Positions 1-11,613 are shown, numbered from the stretch's first letter. The stretch is 64,000 nt of DNA from Pseudoxanthobacter soli DSM 19599 (GCF_900148505.1 NZ_FRXO01000001.1:682001-746000), one strand, 5' to 3'. Made by a program: numbers and translations. Notes: a model not told the origin generated them from the sequence alone.

Positions 1-542
1 GGCGGCTGATCGAGGCGATCCTCGCGCTGCCCGACCCGTCGAAGGACGAAGCGGGCAATCCGGTTCCGGAAGGTGGACCGAACTACAGCTTGCCGCCGGA
101 GGCCGTCGAGCTGGAGGCGCTCGCCGTGCGCAGGCCGTCATTGCCGGCCTGGTTCTACCGAGTGAAGATCGCGGTGCTCGGCGGGCTTCTAAAGAGCGTG
201 TTCCGGTATGGGACGCACATCGGAAGCTTCGACCCGAAGCGCTACATCAACGAGCTGGTGGCGAACTCGGATTTCCGCAAGTTCGACGACGGCCTGCGCC
301 TGACGATGGACTGCACGCCCGAGTTTGCCGACCGCCTCGAAAGCCTGCTGGCCAAGGCCGCCGCGGATCACATGGTCCTCTACGGCCTGCACCGCCAGAA
401 CAACGCGCTGATCACCTGCTTCGTGCCGAACATCACCCGCCACGACCATGTGCACTTCATCGACGGCGCCGAGGGCGGCTATGCCGAGGCGGCACGAAGC
501 CTGAAAGCGATGGCCGCCCGGATCGCGACGGCCGGGGCGTGA
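1..542 (+). CDS. DUF3095 family protein, C-terminal part
   Basis: The frame is open from the window edge (first full codon at base 3) to TGA at 540-542, so the gene starts outside the window and only about 179 C-terminal residues are seen. Segments such as DFRKFDDGLRLTMDC, YGLHRQNNALITCFVP and HVHFIDGAEGGY match my memory of the DUF3095 family, large proteins whose N-terminal half is thought to resemble nucleotide cyclase domains. The biochemical role is unknown. An internal TTG at base 90 could be read as a start, but the frame upstream of it is clearly coding in character, so I treat the gene as truncated by the window. It converges on the epimerase-like gene after about 90 bases. The family call is by recollection, not by alignment. 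Confidence 0.7.
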   Translation, partial: RLIEAILALPDPSKDEAGNPVPEGGPNYSLPPEAVELEALAVRRPSLPAWFYRVKIAVLGGLLKSVFRYGTHIGSFDPKRYINELVANSDFRKFDDGLRLTMDCTPEFADRLESLLAKAAADHMVLYGLHRQNNALITCFVPNITRHDHVHFIDGAEGGYAEAARSLKAMAARIATAGA

Positions 543-631
543 CGCACCGCACAGACGCCGAAAATCATGTCTTATCAATGATATGGCTGGATTCTCTCGA
601 CTGACTTCGGAGAAGTCCGCAAGGCGTGCGA

Positions 632-1531
632 TCAGACCGGATCGGTGGCCTCAACCGTGATGCCCATGGCGAACAGCCGGGTCTCGCCGGGCGCGACGGT
701 CACGACGCCGGGCTTCGCGGCGAACTCGCCGTCATAGCCGACCGGGTCGGCGTGCCCCTGCCACGGCTCGATGCAGACATAGCCCGCGCCGGGCTTGGTC
801 CAGATGCCGAGATCGGGCATCTCCGGGAACTCCACCCGGATCGACGGGCCGCCATTGCCGCCATAGGTCACCGCCCGGCTGGCAAGCTGGTCGAACACCA
901 GGGCATCGTCGGTGAAGAGTTCGTCCCGCAGCACCAGGAGATCGCCGACCACGGGGTTCTCGCGCGGTTCGGGCACCACGAGACCGTGGACGTCGAGGCG
1001 GCGGATAGGGGCGGTCTCGGGCTGATCGAACCGGATCGCATGGCCGTCACGGTCGCCCGCCCCAGGCAGCGGCCACAGAAACGCCGGATGGTAGCCGAAG
1101 CTCGCCGGGAGCGGCACATCCGACGGATTGGTGAGCGCCGCCACCACGTCGAGCCGCGAGCCGGCCACGGAGAAGGTAATGTCGAGCACGAAGGCGAAGG
1201 GATAGACGGCGAGGCTTTCGTCATCCTCCACGAGCCGGAGCGTGACAGCGTCCGGCGTCCGGGCCTCGATGGCGAACAGGCGCCGGCGGGCGAAGCCGTG
1301 CCGGGAGAGCGCATAATCCTTGCCGTCGACCCGGCAGCGGCCGCCCGCGAGTTCGCCGACGATCGGAAACAGGATCGGCGCGCGGCCGGACCACACCGCG
1401 GGATCGCCGTTCCACATCAGATCGTTGCCGGCCGCGTCCTGGATCGACTGCAGTTCGGCGCCGAGGGTCGACACGGTGACGGCAAGTCCGGAGGACGAGA
1501 TCGCGATGGTTTCGGCCGCGGATGGGGTCAT
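632..1531 (-). CDS. aldose 1-epimerase family protein (LacX-like)
   Basis: The 299-residue protein has the features of the galactose-mutarotase-like fold. It starts with a beta-rich segment (LGAELQSIQDAAGNDLMWNG, about residues 23-42), has FGYHPAFLWPL with a candidate catalytic histidine about midway, and near the C-terminus the run GYVCIEPWQG with a candidate catalytic glutamate. Length fits the LacX-like branch, whose substrate is usually not established; interconversion of alpha and beta anomers of a hexose or hexose phosphate is the family reaction. It is cytosolic, with no signal peptide. It lies downstream of rpoD on the same strand but is separated from it by a strong terminator at 1620-1644, so it probably has its own promoter. 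ATG at 1531 was chosen because it is the first methionine before the conserved start. Confidence 0.8.
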   Translation of the reverse strand: MTPSAAETIAISSSGLAVTVSTLGAELQSIQDAAGNDLMWNGDPAVWSGRAPILFPIVGELAGGRCRVDGKDYALSRHGFARRRLFAIEARTPDAVTLRLVEDDESLAVYPFAFVLDITFSVAGSRLDVVAALTNPSDVPLPASFGYHPAFLWPLPGAGDRDGHAIRFDQPETAPIRRLDVHGLVVPEPRENPVVGDLLVLRDELFTDDALVFDQLASRAVTYGGNGGPSIRVEFPEMPDLGIWTKPGAGYVCIEPWQGHADPVGYDGEFAAKPGVVTVAPGETRLFAMGITVEATDPV

Positions 1532-1619
1532 GCTGGGGCTTCTCCGAGGAGGACAGGCGTTCCTCTATAGCATCCGCCCGCCCCGGCCGCCGCCATCTTC
1601 TGGCCGGAGCTGAAAAGCA

Positions 1620-1644
1620 AACGGCGCCCATCGAGGGCGCCGTT
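1620..1644 (-). terminator. rho-independent terminator of rpoD
   Basis: A perfect 10-bp stem (AACGGCGCCC / GGGCGCCGTT) with loop ATCGA lies 27 bases past the rpoD stop. Read on the minus strand the stem is followed by TTTGCTTTTC, a reasonable U-rich tract. It separates rpoD from the epimerase-like gene. Confidence 0.88.
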
Positions 1645-1671
1645 CGTGTCGTGCGGTATCCGATCTTGCGA

Positions 1672-3648
<1,977 letters not shown>

Positions 3649-4245
3649 TTTCGGTCTCCACCACCGGCCGCTCCACACCCGGACCCGGTACCGACCGGGA
3701 TGCCGACGAAAGCCGCCGTTTCCTTCAACGATATGATCGGACCAGCGGGTGCGGTCCGCTCAATGTCCACTCAAACTGCTTTTGTGCTGCCGAAAGGGCG
3801 CCGCGCACCCTCCCCGGCAAGCGAATCGGCCACGCGGGACCGTGCCGTTGCTATCCCGGAGGGCGGTCGCCCGACCCGCATGTCGCGGGATAGGACAGGA
3901 ACCGCTGCCGCATCAGCGGCGGCTTGCAAGGAGCGGCCATGGCTCGGCCGCAGGGCGCCAGAACGCCGAATCTCGAACCGCGCAATTCCGAACCGCTCGC
4001 TTTTCCAATCACGAGAGCGCCTTGAGACGTGGTGTCACGACCGTCATCGCGGACCTTCTGCAATCATCTCCAGCCGTCGCCGGAGAACGATCAACACGAC
4101 CCCAAGCAATTTCCGGGCCGGGGAAGACCGGCAACCGGGAAAACGAGACCGCATTCACGTCAAGCGCATATAGTATGCCCCAGTCGCTCTAGATAGCGCG
4201 CAATCGCGAATCTGCAAGCGATGATTCGCATGGAAGGATCGAAAA
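3649..4245. other. dnaG-rpoD intergenic region
   Basis: About 600 bases without a convincing gene. The short open frames here have arginine-rich shadow composition. The region must hold the rpoD promoter on the minus strand, but I could not assign clear -35 and -10 boxes. A small inverted repeat, GCATA-TAG-TATGC, sits at 4166-4178, near the dnaG end. Confidence 0.6.
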
Positions 4246-6243
4246 TCAGGGGCTGCCGGTGTCTGCGTCGAGACCGGGGCTGCCCGATCCATATGCATTG
4301 CGGATCGAGCGGATCTCGTCGGAGAAGTTCCGTTCCTCTGCCGCGATGTCCTCCCGCCGGCGCACCACGGCATGCTGCAGCGCCTGGATACGTTCCCAGT
4401 CGTCGGCGGTCAGATCCGATTCGGCGGCGGCGATCGCCGCATCGAGATCGCTCTCGATCGCCTTCAGCTCCAGGCGCCCGAGGAAATGGATGAAGCAGCG
4501 CTCGACGAAATCCTCGCTCGGATGGAAGGCCAGGATCGGGAACCGGCCGCGCAGCCGATGCCCGCGCCGGCGGCCGTCCGCCTCCAGCCCGTGCACCTCG
4601 CCGAGCAGCGAGAAGAACTGCCCGTCGACCCGCGTCGGCGCATCGGCCGCGGCCGGTGCGCCCTCGCCCGCCATATCGGCCTCTTCGAGGGACATCGCCT
4701 GCAGCGCATCCCGGAAGCGGCGGTGCAGCTCGTTCTGAAGCGGGGCGGCGGCCAGCGCCTCGGCATGGCGATCGATCAGGGCGGGATATTCGACGACGAG
4801 GCCGAGCACGAGGCGCTCCAGTTCCAGCGGTTCAGCCGGCGGCGCGGACACGAGCGCGATCGAGGGCGCTTCCGGCGGCGCGAAACCGCCGCGCCCGCCG
4901 CGCCGGCCGCCACCACCCTGCCGCGTCTCCGGCCGGCGGCCTCCGGCCTCGCCACCGGCGCGGTGCATCGCCTCCTGCAGCTTCACCCGCGCGGCGAAAC
5001 GGTATCCGCGCGCGACGCGCTCGTCGCGAATCTGGCCGATCAGTTCGTCGAAGCGCTTCTCCAGCGCGGCGCGGCGCTCGGGCGTGTCAACGCGGGCCCC
5101 GGCGATCTCGCGCTCGAACAGCACCTCGTTCAGCGGCACGGAGGCGCGCAGTTCCGCGACGAAGCGCTCGGCGCCGCCGCTGCGGATCAGTTCGTCCGGA
5201 TCCTTGCCGTCCGGCAGAAAGGCGAAGTTGAACGATTTGCCGCTTTCGAGCAGCGGCAGGATGCGGTCGATGGCGCGATGGGCGGCGGCGATGCCGGCCC
5301 GGTCGCCGTCGAAGCAGATCACCGGCTCCGGTGCGAGCCGCCACAGCGCCTGGATCTGATCCTCGGTGAAGGCGGTGCCGAGGGTCGCCACAACGCCCTT
5401 GATGCCCGCCTGATAGACCGCGACGGCATCGAGATAGCCCTCGACCACCACGATGGAGCCGGCGGCTCGCGCGGCCTCGCGGGCGCGATGGGCGTTGAAC
5501 AGCAGCATGCGCTTGGAGAAAAGCGCGGTCTCCGGCGAGTTCAGATATTTCGGCTGCTGGTCCTCGGCGAGCGCGCGGCCGCCGAACGCCACCACCCGAC
5601 CCTTCAGGTCATGGATCGGGATCATCAGGCGGTTGCGGAAGCGGTCGTAGCCCGGGCGGCCGTCGTCCGGCCGGATCACGAGGCCGGCATCGACCATCAT
5701 CATCTCGTCGATGCCCTCGGCGGCGAGATGGCGCTTCAGGGCATCACGCTCGGCCGGGGCGTAGCCGATGCCGAACGTGCGCACCGTGTCGACGCTGAGG
5801 CCGCGCCGCTCGATATAGGCGCGGGCGTCCGCCCCCGCCGGGGTACGCAGCGTCTGCTGGAAGAAGCGGTCGGCGAGCGCGACCACGTCGCCGAGGGTGC
5901 GGCGCACTTCCTCACGCCATTCGCTGGCGGCGTCGCGCGCCGGCATCTGCACGCCGGCATCGCCGGCCAGCCGCTCGACGGCTTCCGGGAAGGTGGCGCC
6001 CTCTGTCTCCATCACGAAGCGGATGTGGTCGCCGGACGCGCCGCAGCCGAAGCAGTGATAGAAACCCTTACGGTCGTCGACATGGAACGACGGCGACTTC
6101 TCCTGATGGAACGGGCAGCAGGCCCAGAAGTCGCCCTTGGTCGGCTGCGACTTGCGCCGGTCCCACGTCACGCGGCGGCCAACCACCTCCGACAGCGGCA
6201 GGCGGGCGCGGATTTCATCGAGAAGGGTATCGGGCAGACGCAT
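4246..6243 (-). CDS. dnaG: DNA primase DnaG
   Basis: The 665-residue enzyme makes the RNA primers for lagging-strand synthesis together with the replicative helicase. The N-terminal CHC2 zinc-binding domain has ligands C43, H46, C64 and C67 (CPFHQEKSPSFH ... HCFGCG). The catalytic core follows, with the TOPRIM metal-binding segment VVVEGYLDAVAVYQAG and the acidic CFDGDRAG. The C-terminal third is low-complexity (glycine/arginine run) followed by the helicase-interacting domain. ATG at 6243 (MRLPDTLLDEIR) is the natural family start; the frame continues upstream but the extra residues do not resemble primase. rpoD lies downstream in the same direction. Nothing looks truncated. Confidence 0.97.
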   Translation of the reverse strand: MRLPDTLLDEIRARLPLSEVVGRRVTWDRRKSQPTKGDFWACCPFHQEKSPSFHVDDRKGFYHCFGCGASGDHIRFVMETEGATFPEAVERLAGDAGVQMPARDAASEWREEVRRTLGDVVALADRFFQQTLRTPAGADARAYIERRGLSVDTVRTFGIGYAPAERDALKRHLAAEGIDEMMMVDAGLVIRPDDGRPGYDRFRNRLMIPIHDLKGRVVAFGGRALAEDQQPKYLNSPETALFSKRMLLFNAHRAREAARAAGSIVVVEGYLDAVAVYQAGIKGVVATLGTAFTEDQIQALWRLAPEPVICFDGDRAGIAAAHRAIDRILPLLESGKSFNFAFLPDGKDPDELIRSGGAERFVAELRASVPLNEVLFEREIAGARVDTPERRAALEKRFDELIGQIRDERVARGYRFAARVKLQEAMHRAGGEAGGRRPETRQGGGGRRGGRGGFAPPEAPSIALVSAPPAEPLELERLVLGLVVEYPALIDRHAEALAAAPLQNELHRRFRDALQAMSLEEADMAGEGAPAAADAPTRVDGQFFSLLGEVHGLEADGRRRGHRLRGRFPILAFHPSEDFVERCFIHFLGRLELKAIESDLDAAIAAAESDLTADDWERIQALQHAVVRRREDIAAEERNFSDEIRSIRNAYGSGSPGLDADTGSP

Positions 6244-6402
6244 GGCGCGACGATAGCACGGATGCCCGGGCCGTTTCACGGCCCTTGCAGCCGCCGCGCG
6301 CCGCCGGCGGGGGAATCCGGCGGGCGCTCGCCAGGAACCGGCGGAGGCCGCCTGGCTGCGGATGCCGACGGCCGCGCACCCCGGTCATCAGGCGGCAGTT
6401 CG

Positions 6403-8088
6403 TCAGGCCGTCTGTACCCGGCTCAGGAACTGCTGCACGGCGTCTGTCAGCACCTGCGACGAGCGGTGGAGGTTCGCCGTCACCGAGCGCACCTTGCTCG
6501 CCTCCATGTTGTTGGCCTCCGTCGCCTGACGGACGTGGCCGATGCTGCTCGACACCGTCTTGGCCTCGGCTGCCGCCTGCGCCATGCCGCTGGCGATGGT
6601 CTGGCTCGCCTGGCCCTGCTGGTGGGTTGCGGTGGCGACGTCGGCCGCCACCTCGTGCATCTGCTCGATGCGGCCCTCGATGGCGGCGATCGCCTGCATC
6701 ACGTCCTCGGTGATGGCCTGGACGTTGGCGATCTGGGCGGCGATCTTCTCGGTGGCGGTCTTGGTCTGGCCGGCCAGCGCCTTCACCTCGTTGGCGACCA
6801 CTGCAAAGCCCTTGCCGGCCTCGCCGGCCCGCGCCGCCTCGATGGTGGCGTTGAGGGCCAAGAGGTTGGTCTGGCCCGCGATGCCGGCGATCATGTCGGC
6901 CACTTCGCCGATTTCCTGCGCGGCGGACGCGAACTGCCGCATGGTCGCGCTGTTCTCGCGGGTTTCCTTCAGCGCGTTGGCGGCGATCTGGTTGGTGTAG
7001 TCGATCCGCGACTGGATGTGATTGGCGGTGTAGGACAGTTCCTCGCTCGAAGCGGCAATGGTGTTGACCGCCTCGGCCGCCTGATAGGCCGCGTTGGCGA
7101 CGACGCCGGCCTGTTCGCGGGCCTGTTCGGAGGCATCCTCCATCGTGGCGGCGGCCGATTCCATCTCCGACGCGGTGGCGAGGAATTCCTCCAGCGCGCT
7201 CTGCGCCTCTTCCTCGAAGGCCCGGCTTGCATCGGCGAGCGCCATCATCCGCCGGCGCTCGATCTCCGCCTGCTCGCGGGCGGCCTCGTCCAGCCGGCGC
7301 TTTTCGAGGAGCGCGGTCTGCATCACCCGGATCGCGTCCGCCATCTCGCCGATCTCGTCGCGGCGCCCCTCGAACGGCACCTCGGCATCGAGGTCGTTGC
7401 CGGCGAGCTGGGTGGTCGCGCCCTTCAGGCGGTGCAGCGGACGCTGGATCAGATTGGCGGAAATCCACCACGCGGCGATCAGCGCGACGACGATGCCGAC
7501 CGCCGGGATCGCCACCAGTGCCACCACAGCCTGCTGGCGGGCGGTCGCCGCTTCCGCACGGTCGGCGGCGAGCGTCTGAAGCTCCAGTTCGGCAAGCTTG
7601 CCGATGCTCGCCACCATGCGCTCGCGGCTCTGGATGGTGGGCTCGTCGGTCGCCTGGATCAGGGCGGCGGCGGGCGAGACGTCCAGTCCGAGCTTGGCGG
7701 TATCTTCCTGATAGGCGAGGAATTCGGTCAGCGCGTTTTCGAGCACGCGCCGGTCCTTTTCGTTGAGCTGATCGCCGACAGCGGCGAAGAACGGCTTGCG
7801 CAAGGCCTCGACGTGCTTCAGCGCGCCCTGCAGCGCCTCGAACTTCGGCTTGGCGGCGTCCTTGTCCTCGGCGGTGTAGACCGCCGTCGCCTGCACCACC
7901 GCGCTCTGGATCGCCTCGGCCAGCGACATCGCCTGATAGGCCGCGCCCCAGCGCGTCTCGATCAGGTCGCCGCGCGCCCGTTCAGCCGAAAGCTGCACCA
8001 CGGAGAAGGCCGCCAACGCGGCCGCGGCCGCGGCAAGCAGGCCGAGAACCAGACCGATCTTTCGGCCGATGGTGAGATGCATGGTCAT
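6403..8088 (-). CDS. methyl-accepting chemotaxis protein
   Basis: The 561-residue transmembrane receptor should relay a ligand signal to CheA/CheW and thereby control flagellar rotation. A first membrane helix spans about residues 10-30, a roughly 155-residue helical sensor domain (predicted periplasmic) follows, a second membrane helix lies at about 187-209, and a HAMP linker at about 211-265. The long coiled-coil signalling domain contains the highly conserved hairpin tip GQTNLLALNATIEAARAGE. The ligand cannot be told from sequence. ATG at 8088 overlaps a second ATG at 8082; upstream GGAG suits the second slightly better, so the true start may be six bases inside. No che or fla genes are nearby, so this is an orphan receptor. 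Its AT-rich upstream region carries overlapping palindromes. Confidence 0.95.
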   Translation of the reverse strand: MTMHLTIGRKIGLVLGLLAAAAAALAAFSVVQLSAERARGDLIETRWGAAYQAMSLAEAIQSAVVQATAVYTAEDKDAAKPKFEALQGALKHVEALRKPFFAAVGDQLNEKDRRVLENALTEFLAYQEDTAKLGLDVSPAAALIQATDEPTIQSRERMVASIGKLAELELQTLAADRAEAATARQQAVVALVAIPAVGIVVALIAAWWISANLIQRPLHRLKGATTQLAGNDLDAEVPFEGRRDEIGEMADAIRVMQTALLEKRRLDEAAREQAEIERRRMMALADASRAFEEEAQSALEEFLATASEMESAAATMEDASEQAREQAGVVANAAYQAAEAVNTIAASSEELSYTANHIQSRIDYTNQIAANALKETRENSATMRQFASAAQEIGEVADMIAGIAGQTNLLALNATIEAARAGEAGKGFAVVANEVKALAGQTKTATEKIAAQIANVQAITEDVMQAIAAIEGRIEQMHEVAADVATATHQQGQASQTIASGMAQAAAEAKTVSSSIGHVRQATEANNMEASKVRSVTANLHRSSQVLTDAVQQFLSRVQTA

Positions 8089-8271
8089 GAACTCCGCTTC
8101 GCCAGCGTCTGTTGCGCCCGGCCGACCCCGGGGCACCGGCACGAGAGCACGGGGCGAGCCCGCCCGTTCCTCGACCGATCAACAGCGCGATTCGATCGCC
8201 GGCACGTTCGCCGGCATGCATCGAACTGATGGGCGCGAAGTCTATGTCGTCACGACTGCACTTTGATGACA

Positions 8272-8294
8272 CGTCTATAGACGATATTTCGTCT
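8272..8294. promoter_or_regulatory. overlapping palindromes upstream of the chemoreceptor gene
   Basis: The 8089-8458 gap holds no gene but a conspicuous AT-rich stretch at about 8265-8375. In it, the perfect 12-bp palindrome CGTCTATAGACG (8272-8283) overlaps a second inverted repeat, AGACGA-TATT-TCGTCT (8279-8294). The position, about 185-205 bases before the receptor start, is compatible with promoter or operator function. The binding protein is unknown. Confidence 0.4.
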
Positions 8295-8458
8295 TGATAA
8301 AATCAATGTCGTTAAACAAAAAGACTTAAATTCAATCCGGTTAATCTGAAATACTTTTACGGCAAAACAATAAACCACCTCTGCGTGCACTCGCGCACTG
8401 CATCGGTCCTTCACACAGGCGGGCGGAGCGTCCGGCGCCCCGCCCGTCCCGGCCCGAC

Positions 8459-9679
8459 CTATCGTTTGAGAAGGTCGGCCAGCGTTTCGGCGATGACGAG
8501 CGTCGCCGCCTTCAGGTCGGCGAGCTCCAGGTGCTCGTCAGCGCTGTGGGCGTTCGCCTCCAGGATGGAGCGGGGGCCCGCGCCATAGAGCACGGTCGGA
8601 ATGCCGGCTTCCGAATAATGCCGCGCGTCGGTGTAGAGCGGCACGCCGGTCGGTTCGACGGACGTGCCGAGCACAGCGCTCGCATGGCGGGTCAGCGGCT
8701 CCACCAGCCGCTCGACGCCCGGCAGCGGCTTCAGCGGCTCGGCGAGCATGATGCGCCGGCACTCGACCTCGATGCCCGGCGTCGCGGGCGCCGCCGCCTG
8801 CACGAGGGCGACGAGGGCGGCTTCCACCGCCTCGCCGTTTTCCTCCGGGATCAGGCGCCGGTCGAGCCGCAGCGCGACGCGGTCCGGGACGACGTTGGTG
8901 TTGATGCCGCCGGAGATCAGGCCGACGGTCAGCTTCGCCGACCCGATGCCCTTCTCGGCGCTGACGACGTCGGCAAGACGGTGCCGCTCGGCATAAAGCG
9001 CGGCGAGGATCGGCGTCGTGGCCTCCAGCGCGTCCGCGCCGCTCTCCGGCATCGCCGCGTGGGCCTGCCGCCCCCTGACGACGATCTCCAGATGCAGGCA
9101 TCCGTTGTGGGCAACGGTCACCGCATAGGAGAAGCCGGCGGAGATCGCGAAGTCCGGCTTGGTCAGCCCCTGGGCGATCAGCCATTTCGGGCCGACGAAG
9201 CCGCCGGCCTCCTCGTCGTAGGTGAGGTGGATCTCAACGGTGCCATCGAGGCCGCGTTCCTCCGCCTCGGTTTCCAGGGCGCGGAGGGCGAACAGGTAGG
9301 TGGCGAAGTCCGACTTCGACACCGCCGCGCCGCGGCCGTAGATCGCCCCGCCGCGCTCCTCGCCACCATAGGGATCGGCCGTCCAGCCCTCGCCCGGCGG
9401 CACCACGTCGCCGTGGGCGTTGAGGGCGATCACGGGACCGGCGCCGGTGCCGAAGCGCCGGCGGATGACGAGGTTGGTCACGCTGCGCATGCCGTAGGCG
9501 CGCACGAACGCCTCGGGCACGGGATGGCGCTCGACCTCGTAGCCAAGCGCCTCGATCAACCCGGCGGCGACCTCCGCGGCCCCGGCGCAATCGCCGGGCG
9601 GGTTGTCGCTCGGCACGCGCACGATGGCCTTGAGGAAATCGACTTCCTCCGCGAACGCGGCCTCGATGGCCTGTCTCAT
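8459..9679 (-). CDS. M20 family metallo-hydrolase (ArgE/DapE type)
   Basis: The 406-residue protein belongs to the zinc-dependent M20 amidohydrolase/peptidase superfamily. Metal-binding motifs are visible: ALNAHGDVVP (His, Asp), YDEEAGGF (the catalytic and ligand glutamate pair), and late in the protein SADEHLE. The substrate is not determined by family alone; acetylornithine deacetylase and succinyl-diaminopimelate desuccinylase are the best known relatives. Its ATG overlaps the stop of the allantoate-hydrolase-like gene as ATGA, so the two are probably translationally coupled, and it closes the purine-degradation cluster. A role on a ureido or carbamoyl intermediate of that pathway (for example ureidoglycolate) is a reasonable inference, not shown. 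Confidence 0.85.
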   Translation of the reverse strand: MRQAIEAAFAEEVDFLKAIVRVPSDNPPGDCAGAAEVAAGLIEALGYEVERHPVPEAFVRAYGMRSVTNLVIRRRFGTGAGPVIALNAHGDVVPPGEGWTADPYGGEERGGAIYGRGAAVSKSDFATYLFALRALETEAEERGLDGTVEIHLTYDEEAGGFVGPKWLIAQGLTKPDFAISAGFSYAVTVAHNGCLHLEIVVRGRQAHAAMPESGADALEATTPILAALYAERHRLADVVSAEKGIGSAKLTVGLISGGINTNVVPDRVALRLDRRLIPEENGEAVEAALVALVQAAAPATPGIEVECRRIMLAEPLKPLPGVERLVEPLTRHASAVLGTSVEPTGVPLYTDARHYSEAGIPTVLYGAGPRSILEANAHSADEHLELADLKAATLVIAETLADLLKR

Positions 9680-10953
9680 TTTGCCGGCGCCTCCTGATCG
9701 GCCGTCTGATCCGCGAGGGCCAGGATCGTCCCGACCAGCGCCTCGACGGCCTCGTTCATGTCTTCGACCGAGCAGAACTCGGCCGGGGTGTGGCTGACGC
9801 CGCCGCGGCAGCGCACGAACATCATGCCGATATCCGTCAGCGCCGCCATGGCGTGGCCGTCGTGACCGGCTCCCGACATCAGCGAGCGGACCCGCCCGTC
9901 GCCGCGCCCGGCAATGCCCGCCGCCAGCGCCGCCTGAAGCCGGGGCGCGCAGGCAGCCGTCGAACGATCGTGGTCGCGATTCCAGCTGATGGCAACGCCG
10001 CGCCGTGCCGCGATCTGTTCGGCCGCCTCGGTGATGGCGGCGAAGGCATCCTCGCGGGGATCGTCGGCGCCCGCGCGCAGGTCGAGACTGAATTCGACCG
10101 CCGCCGGGATGACGTTGATCGCGCCGGGCTCCACCTTCATGCGCCCGACCGTCGCGACGAGATCGCCGCCCTGCGCCCTGGCAATCGCCTCGATGGCGAC
10201 CACCAGCTCGCACGCCGCCGCCAGCGCGTCCTTGCGGCCGGCCATCGGCACCGTGCCGGCGTGGCCGGCCTCGCCCTTCACCCGGAAGGTGGCGCGCGTC
10301 GCCCCGGCAATGGAGGTGACGACGCCGAGCGCGAGGCCCTCCTGCTCCAGCACCGGCCCCTGCTCGATATGCACTTCGAGATAGCCGATCACCGAATCGG
10401 GGTCGATCGCCGCTTCGGTGATGCGGGACGGATCGCAGCCGAACGCCTTAAGTGCATCGCGCACGCTCACGCCGTCGCTGTCCTTCACGTCGAGCGCGTC
10501 GCGTTCGAGGATGCCGGCCACCGCGGAAGACGACGACAGGGTGATCGGAAAGCGCACGCCTTCTTCATCGCCGAACGCGAGAATCTCGATGCCGAACGGC
10601 AGGCGAACACCGCGCCGGCGCAGCTCGCGCACGGCGAGGATCGCGACCACCACGCCGAGGGTGCCGTCATAGCGGCCGGCATCGATCACGCTGTCGATAT
10701 GGGAGCCGATCAGCAGCCGCCGGTTGCCGGACGCGGGATCGCCGGCCGCGAGCACGCCGCGCACGGTGCCCATGGCGTCCTCGGAGACGGCGAGCCCCGC
10801 TTCCGCCATCCAGCCGGCGATGCGGCCGGATGCGGCGCGGTGAGAGGGCGTGAGATAGAGGCGGGTGATGCGGCCGGGCTCGGAGGTGAAGCCGGCGAGC
10901 GTCTGAAGCATCGATTCGGCCTCACGGCCGAACGAGAGAGAGTCTTCCGTCAT
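9676..10953 (-). CDS. allantoate amidohydrolase-like M20 hydrolase
   Basis: The 425-residue enzyme belongs to the hydantoinase/carbamoylase (AllC/HyuC/AmaB) branch of the M20 family. Visible signatures include IGSHIDSVIDAGRYDGTLGV (metal-bridging His and Asp), FGDEEGVRF, YLEVHIEQGPVLE, SGAGHDGHAMA and GGVSHTPAEF, all typical of this branch. AllC enzymes release ammonia and CO2 from allantoate; carbamoylase and beta-ureidopropionase relatives look similar. Placement between uraD and other purine genes makes allantoate the likely substrate. Its ATG overlaps the uraD stop (ATGA) and its own stop overlaps the next ATG, giving a chain of three coupled genes. Cytosolic. Confidence 0.85.
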   Translation of the reverse strand: MTEDSLSFGREAESMLQTLAGFTSEPGRITRLYLTPSHRAASGRIAGWMAEAGLAVSEDAMGTVRGVLAAGDPASGNRRLLIGSHIDSVIDAGRYDGTLGVVVAILAVRELRRRGVRLPFGIEILAFGDEEGVRFPITLSSSSAVAGILERDALDVKDSDGVSVRDALKAFGCDPSRITEAAIDPDSVIGYLEVHIEQGPVLEQEGLALGVVTSIAGATRATFRVKGEAGHAGTVPMAGRKDALAAACELVVAIEAIARAQGGDLVATVGRMKVEPGAINVIPAAVEFSLDLRAGADDPREDAFAAITEAAEQIAARRGVAISWNRDHDRSTAACAPRLQAALAAGIAGRGDGRVRSLMSGAGHDGHAMAALTDIGMMFVRCRGGVSHTPAEFCSVEDMNEAVEALVGTILALADQTADQEAPAK

Positions 10954-11504
10954 GGTTCCCCTATTCTTTCTTCCAGTCTGAATCGGATGATCCTTTCGAT
11001 CTGCACGAGAGCCGTTGCGAATTCGGTCTCCAGCGAGTTTTCCACTCGTTCTTCGAAGGCAGACAGAATGACATCCTTGGTCGCCCCCTTCACCGCGAGG
11101 ATGAAGGGAAATCCAAACCGCGTGCGGTAGCGGTCGTTGAGCTCCGTGAAGCGGGCATATTCCTCCGGCGTCAGGCTGCCGAGCCCGGCGGAGGCCTGTT
11201 CCTTGCGGGAATCCGGCGCGACGTCTCCGGCGATCGCCGCCTTGCCGGCGAGATCGGGATGCGCCCGGATAAGGGCGAGCTGGTCGTCTTCGTCCGCGTC
11301 GGCGACGGCGTTGGCGAACGCCGCGATCATGCCGTTGCGGTCGATATAGGGCCGCGACCGGCAGGCACGCGCGGCCACCCAGGGCGAGTGCTCCGCGATC
11401 TCGCCGAACAGCGCGACGAACTCGGCGTCGTCCAGCGCATTGACCTCGCCGATGGTCATCGGGAACGGCGATCCGCCCCGGTAAGCTGCGGTTGAAGATG
11501 CCAT
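10950..11504 (-). CDS. uraD: 2-oxo-4-hydroxy-4-carboxy-5-ureidoimidazoline (OHCU) decarboxylase
   Basis: The 184-residue protein catalyses the last step of urate oxidation, decarboxylating OHCU to S-allantoin. Typical OHCU decarboxylase segments are present: LIRAHPDLAGKAA, a SRKEQASAGLGSLTPEEYAR helix, LNDRYRTRFGFPFILAVKG, and the C-terminal ALVQIERIIRFRLEERI. The catalytic histidine is expected in the first third (IRAHPDL is the classic motif). ATG at 11504 has GGGAGGA upstream; an internal ATG at 11459 is an alternative. It lies 109 bases downstream of puuD and overlaps the allantoate hydrolase start. Confidence 0.95.
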   Translation of the reverse strand: MASSTAAYRGGSPFPMTIGEVNALDDAEFVALFGEIAEHSPWVAARACRSRPYIDRNGMIAAFANAVADADEDDQLALIRAHPDLAGKAAIAGDVAPDSRKEQASAGLGSLTPEEYARFTELNDRYRTRFGFPFILAVKGATKDVILSAFEERVENSLETEFATALVQIERIIRFRLEERIGEP

Positions 11505-11613
11505 GGCGCTCGTTCCTCCCGGACCTCAAGGCGGGGCGTTCCCCGCCCGTTTTGTCATAGGGCTAAACCAGGAGCCCCGGAAGGAGATGCGCCCGGGCGT
11601 TCGGGCGCGGCTT

